From NCBI GenBank assembly GCA_963592135.1, contig CAVAVP010000036.1, positions 1 to 27,720 of the forward strand: DNA of 27,720 bases, read 5' to 3'. This DNA is from UBA3700 sp963592135. GTDB lineage: Bacteria > Bacillota > Clostridia > Christensenellales > UBA3700. Positions 24,525-27,720 of this stretch are shown piece by piece. Position 1 is the stretch's first letter; the number at the start of each line of letters is the position of its first letter. The notes below the pieces were generated by a model. That model saw only the letters and a list, made by a program, of their open reading frames with translations. It was not told the DNA's origin and searched no databases. Made by a program: the position numbers and the translations under genes.

Positions 24525-24986
24525 ATGAAAGAAAGTATTAAAATAATATCAACCAATAAAAAAGCTTACTTTGATTACTTTGTTGAAGAAGTGTATGAAG
24601 CAGGAATTCAACTTGTAGGTAGCGAAGTAAAGTCTATAAGACAAGGAAATGTAAATTTAAAAGATTCCTTTTGTTTGGTGCAAGGAAATGAAATTTTAAT
24701 GATCAATTCTCACATAAAACCTTATGAAAAGGGGAGTTATTTTAATGTAGATGCTAAAAGGTCAAGAAAGCTTCTTTTACATAAGCAAGAAATAAACAAG
24801 TTAAGAGGTCTCGTTCAACAAAAAGGCTACACGCTGATTCCAACTAAGATTTATTTTAAGCAGGGGCTTGTAAAGATAGAAATTGGAGTTTGTAAAGGAA
24901 AGGAACTTCATGACAAAAGAAGAGTAGAACAAGAGAAACAACAAAAGAGAAATATAGAAAGAACAATTAAAGAATATAATAGTTAG
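24525..24986 (+). CDS. smpB: SsrA-binding protein SmpB
   Basis: SmpB binds the tRNA-like end of tmRNA and, with it, rescues stalled ribosomes by trans-translation. The OB-fold core is visible: KKAYFDYFVEEVYEAG, then GSEVKSIRQGNVNLKDSF and GLVKIEIGVCKGKELHDKR. The basic C-terminal tail (REQEKQQKRN-like, near residues 130-150), which fills the empty mRNA channel, is present. The 153-residue length is typical. The ssrA gene lies 2.25 kb downstream on the same strand. metY begins 5-11 nt after its stop, so the two are probably cotranscribed. Confidence 0.95.
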   Translation: MKESIKIISTNKKAYFDYFVEEVYEAGIQLVGSEVKSIRQGNVNLKDSFCLVQGNEILMINSHIKPYEKGSYFNVDAKRSRKLLLHKQEINKLRGLVQQKGYTLIPTKIYFKQGLVKIEIGVCKGKELHDKRRVEQEKQQKRNIERTIKEYNS

Positions 24987-24997
24987 GAGATATGAAA

Positions 24998-26281
24998 ATG
25001 GAATTTGAATCAAGATGTGTACAAGGCGCATATGAACCAAAAAATGGTGAACCTAGAGTTTTGCCTTTAGTTCAATCAACAACTTTTTATTATGAAAATG
25101 CAGATAAGATGGCTTATGTTTTTGATTATCCGGAAACAGGACACCTATATACTAGAATATCTAATCCAACAATAGATGCCTTTGAAAAGAAAGTAGCTGC
25201 TTTAGAGGGTGGTGTTGGGGCGCTTGCTTGTGCTTCAGGCCTAGCTGCAGAAACAATAGCTGTAATGAACGCGTGTTCTGCTGGTGATAATATAGTATGT
25301 TCTTCAATGGTTTATGGTGGAACATATAATTTATTTAATGTAACATTGAGAAGATACGGTATCGAAACTAGATTTTTTGACCCAGATTCAAAAGAGTCAG
25401 ATATAGAAAAATTAATAGATGATAAAACAAAGATTATTTATGGTGAAACAATTGCAAATCCAGCAATGGTGGTATTAGATTTTGACAAATTTGCAAGAAT
25501 TGCTAATAAATATGGTTTAATATTTATGGTAGACAACACACTTGCCTCTCCAGCTTTATTAAATCCAAAGAAATTTGGGGCAAATGTTATAATTCATTCA
25601 ACAACAAAATATTTAGATGGCCACGCTTCATGTGTAGGTGGAATTATAATAGATTGTGGAAACTTTAAATTCCCTGGTAATAGCAGATTTGAAGAATTGT
25701 TTAACAAGCCAGATGAAAGTTATCACGGAAGAACTTATAGTAAGGATTTTGGTGCTGGTGCATTCGTTGCAAAGGCTAGATGTCAAATGATGAGAGACTT
25801 TGGTTCTCAAATAAGTCCATTTAATGCTTACTTAACAAATATGAATTCTGAAACATTAAATATAAGAATGTTAAAAACAAGCGAAAACGCACTACATGTT
25901 GCAAAATTATTAAAAAATCATCCTCAAATTGAATGGGTAATGTATCCAGGAATTGAAGGAGATAAATATTATGAAATTGCTGAAAAATATTATAATGGAA
26001 ACGGATTTGGTGGAATGTTGGTATTTGGTATAAAAGGTGGAAAAGTTGCAGCAAGCAAATTCCAAGATTCATTAAAATTCTTAAGCATAGTTACTCACAT
26101 TGCCGATGTAAGAAGTAGTGTGTTACATCCTGCAAGTACAACACATAGACAATTGTCTACAGAAGATTTAAAGGCATGTGGTGTTCCAGAAAACCTAGTT
26201 AGATTATCTATAGGAATTGAAGATATAAAAGATATAGAAGCAGACATATTACAAGCATTAGAGGCAAGTAAGAATATATAA
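24998..26281 (+). CDS. metY: O-acetylhomoserine sulfhydrylase (MetY-type PLP enzyme)
   Basis: A PLP-dependent Cys/Met metabolism enzyme, 427 residues from the start chosen. It probably makes homocysteine from O-acetylhomoserine and sulfide. The PLP lysine is in HSTTKYLDGH (K204), with the PLP-nitrogen aspartate in MVDNTLASP (D179) and the cofactor-ring region YGGTYNLF. Start choice: ATG 24998 has AGGAG 8 nt away, while ATG 24992 is only 2 nt from it. The adjacent acetyl-type metA argues for O-acetylhomoserine as substrate. A methionine gamma-lyase role cannot be excluded by motifs alone. Confidence 0.85.
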   Translation: MEFESRCVQGAYEPKNGEPRVLPLVQSTTFYYENADKMAYVFDYPETGHLYTRISNPTIDAFEKKVAALEGGVGALACASGLAAETIAVMNACSAGDNIVCSSMVYGGTYNLFNVTLRRYGIETRFFDPDSKESDIEKLIDDKTKIIYGETIANPAMVVLDFDKFARIANKYGLIFMVDNTLASPALLNPKKFGANVIIHSTTKYLDGHASCVGGIIIDCGNFKFPGNSRFEELFNKPDESYHGRTYSKDFGAGAFVAKARCQMMRDFGSQISPFNAYLTNMNSETLNIRMLKTSENALHVAKLLKNHPQIEWVMYPGIEGDKYYEIAEKYYNGNGFGGMLVFGIKGGKVAASKFQDSLKFLSIVTHIADVRSSVLHPASTTHRQLSTEDLKACGVPENLVRLSIGIEDIKDIEADILQALEASKNI

Positions 26282-26296
26282 AAGGAGAGTGATTTC

Positions 26297-27202
26297 ATGC
26301 CAATAGTTATACCTAAAACATTACCTGCATTTGATATTTTATCAAAGGAAAATATATTCGTAATGCCAAAGGTAAGAGCGGATTCTCAAGATATAAGACC
26401 AATAGAGATAGCTATTGTTAATTTAATGCCAACTAAAATTGAGACAGAAACGCAATTAATGAGGCTTTTAGGAAATTCTTCACTACAAGTACATGTAACA
26501 TTAGTAGGCATGGAATCATATAAAAGTACACATACATCACAAGATCATATGAATACTTTCTATACTACATTTTCTAAAATAAAAAATAAAAAGTTCGATG
26601 GACTTATTGTAACAGGAGCTCCAGTTGAACAAATTCGTTTTGAAGATGTAAAGTATTGGAAAGAATTAGAAGAATTGATGAATTGGGCAGACAAGAATGT
26701 TACCTCGACTATTTATATTTGTTGGGCAGCATATGCAGCTTTATATCATTTTTATAACATAGATAAGAAAATTTTGGATAAAAAATTATCTGGAATTTAT
26801 CCCGTTAAAATATGCGACGAAAAAGAACCTTTATTAAGAGGAATGGATGATATAATGTATATTCCTATGTCAAGGTATACAACAATAAAGCCACAAGAAA
26901 TAACCCTAAATAAGAAATTAAAACTTCTTGGCTATGGAGATGAATGTGGTGTTTCTATTGTAAAATCGACAGACGACAAAAAGATATTCCTAACAGGACA
27001 TAGTGAATATGCAAGAGAAACTTTAAAAACAGAATATATTAGAGATATAAATAAGGGATTGGAAATTGAAAAACCTATAAACTATTTTATAGATGGTGAT
27101 ATTAATAAAATAGATATGAAGTGGAGAAGTACGGCAAATTTAATTTATTACAATTGGTTAAATTATTATGTTTACCAAGTAACTCCATTTGATTTAGAAT
27201 AA
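26297..27202 (+). CDS. metAA: Homoserine O-acetyltransferase, MetA family
   Basis: MetA acylates homoserine at the first committed step of methionine synthesis. The 301-residue protein has the catalytic Cys142 (YICWAAYAALYHFY) and the His235/Glu237 pair in LTGHSEYAR. Residue 111 is Glu in TGAPVEQIRFEDV; in this family Glu111 goes with acetyl-CoA use and Gly111 with succinyl-CoA. The SD AAGGAG is 9 nt before the ATG. It follows metY by 15 nt, and the two complete acetylhomoserine-based homocysteine synthesis. No SAM riboswitch or T-box is seen upstream. Confidence 0.93.
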   Translation: MPIVIPKTLPAFDILSKENIFVMPKVRADSQDIRPIEIAIVNLMPTKIETETQLMRLLGNSSLQVHVTLVGMESYKSTHTSQDHMNTFYTTFSKIKNKKFDGLIVTGAPVEQIRFEDVKYWKELEELMNWADKNVTSTIYICWAAYAALYHFYNIDKKILDKKLSGIYPVKICDEKEPLLRGMDDIMYIPMSRYTTIKPQEITLNKKLKLLGYGDECGVSIVKSTDDKKIFLTGHSEYARETLKTEYIRDINKGLEIEKPINYFIDGDINKIDMKWRSTANLIYYNWLNYYVYQVTPFDLE

Positions 27203-27203
27203 A

Positions 27204-27235
27204 AAAGCATTTTTGTAGCTGTTAAAATGCTTTAT
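27204..27235. terminator. Terminator-like hairpin between metA and ssrA
   Basis: AAAGCATTTT (27204-27213) and AAAATGCTTT (27224-27233) form a 10-bp stem with a 10-nt loop, one base after the metA stop. The plus-strand U-tract is weak (TTTATT); the minus-strand one is stronger. Its right arm overlaps TAAAAT (27223-27228), a possible -10 for the tmRNA that begins at 27237. Confidence 0.6.
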
Positions 27236-27236
27236 T

Positions 27237-27576
27237 GGGGTTGTCACGGATTCGATAGGGATTCGAGGATAGTATAAGCATACAGAAGGCTCGTCTTCTT
27301 AAAAACGGGAAATTAAATTTAAACGCAGATAACAGCGAATTAGCTCTAGCTGCCTAGTCAGCGAGCCGTCAGTCAGAAAGGTCCGCGATTCTGAGCCTGG
27401 CGTCAATAGCGGAACAGGGTTAATAGTAATGCTCGAAGCTGTTAACAAGATTCAGGGCTAAACGAAATATTCTTTGTTTGTAGAGAATATAAGGGATAAT
27501 AAAATACAAACTAAGTATGTAGAAGGTACTATACAAGCATCTTTAGACCGGGGTTCAACTCCCCGCAGCTCCACCA
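27237..27576 (+). ncRNA. ssrA: Transfer-messenger RNA (tmRNA)
   Basis: The 340-nt RNA starts GGGGUUG and ends CAGCUCC plus ACCA, which pair as the 7-bp acceptor stem, with the CCA encoded in the DNA. The T arm GGGGUUCAACUCCCC is intact. The tag reading frame begins at the resume codon GCA (27325-27327) after UAAAC and encodes ADNSELALAA, ending at TAG 27355-27357, the usual 10-residue length with the degron LAA. RNase P would process the 5' end. It is encoded 2.25 kb after smpB with the two met genes between. Confidence 0.97.
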
Positions 27577-27681
27577 AAAGGTAAGGAAACGAACTCTTGT
27601 TGTATAATAGGTATCTATTATATACCAGGGCATTTCGTTGTAAGGGCAAAGTTAAATCTTGTCCGTAATAGAAAGAAGAAG
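27577..27681 (+). other. Structured spacer between tmRNA and terminator
   Basis: No gene is recognised. Two stems are visible: TATAATAG (27603-27610) with CTATTATA (27615-27622) around a GTAT loop, and GGGCAA with TTGTCC near 27644-27664 (one wobble). It may be the 3' trailer of pre-tmRNA. Confidence 0.4.
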
Positions 27682-27711
27682 TAGCAGTAGAAATACTGCT
27701 ATTTTTATTTT
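27682..27711 (+). terminator. Terminator after ssrA
   Basis: TAGCAGTA (27682-27689) and TACTGCTA (27694-27701) form an 8-bp stem with a GAAA loop, then TTTTTATTTT. It likely ends the tmRNA precursor. The final bases CTTGAC at the window edge may begin the -35 of a following promoter. Confidence 0.85.
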
Positions 27712-27720
27712 ACTCTTGAC

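Noticed and set aside
24987..24997. SAM riboswitch or T-box before the met genes
   Set aside because: Only 11 nt separate smpB from metY and 15 nt separate metY from metA, leaving no room for such a leader.
27458..27649. 63-residue minus-strand ORF with VELRGVEPRS-like sequence
   Set aside because: It is antisense to the 3' tRNA-like end of tmRNA. Such peptides arise as spurious ORFs opposite tRNA and tmRNA genes.

Overview
The window is AT-rich bacterial chromosome and most likely comes from an uncultured low-GC Clostridia-like Firmicute. Gene content (khpB/yidC/yidD/rnpA/rpmH block, MnmEG, parB, YabN-MazG, MetY plus acetyl-type MetA, SmpB/tmRNA), purine-rich Shine-Dalgarno (SD) sites and consensus-like sigma-A promoters support this. 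TGA is used as a stop codon (dusB, yidD, cca), so the Mollicutes code is excluded. I cannot place the genus.

Layout. 1-536: the 3' part of dnaN, ending at a shared terminator. 591-3150: rsmG and mnmG on the minus strand. 3219-5430: mnmE and parB on the plus strand, diverging from mnmG through a very compact double promoter. 5427-7912: khpB, yidC, yidD, rnpA and rpmH on the minus strand. 7913-9546: about 1.6 kb without an ordinary gene. It holds the rpmH promoter, a split parS-like inverted repeat, a probable small RNA gene with its own promoter and 17-bp terminator stem, and a probable 24-codon gene with its own terminator. 9547-18390: a plus-strand run of AraC-type regulator, HD hydrolase, YabN/MazG, dusB, trmL, then tilS, cca, rmuC and a PHP phosphoesterase. 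About 18550-19781: a decayed AAA ATPase/DUF4143 gene. 19845-24047: a sugar block of GPH symporter, alkaline-phosphatase-superfamily enzyme and phosphohexomutase behind a palindromic operator. 24082-24495: secG with its own promoter and terminator. 24511-27701: smpB, metY, metA and ssrA (tmRNA), with a terminator near the right edge.

How it fits together. The left half is the conserved chromosome-origin neighbourhood, but its order is altered compared with the usual rpmH-rnpA-yidC-khpB-mnmE-mnmG-rsmG series. mnmE and parB are inverted relative to both flanks, and parA is not seen next to parB. Much of the content is RNA maturation: MnmE/MnmG, DusB, TrmL and TilS modify tRNA, CCA transferase and RnpA process tRNA ends, RsmG methylates 16S rRNA, and SmpB/tmRNA rescue ribosomes.

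The most striking signal is transcriptional. Four genes (mnmG, mnmE, tilS, smpB) have an exact TATAAT about 6-8 nt before the ATG and no usable SD, which predicts leaderless or nearly leaderless mRNAs. At mnmG/mnmE the two opposing promoters appear to share one 7-bp -35 sequence. I found no CRISPR array, intact insertion sequence, prophage or defence island. The less explained parts are the small RNA and small ORF in the rpmH-araC gap.
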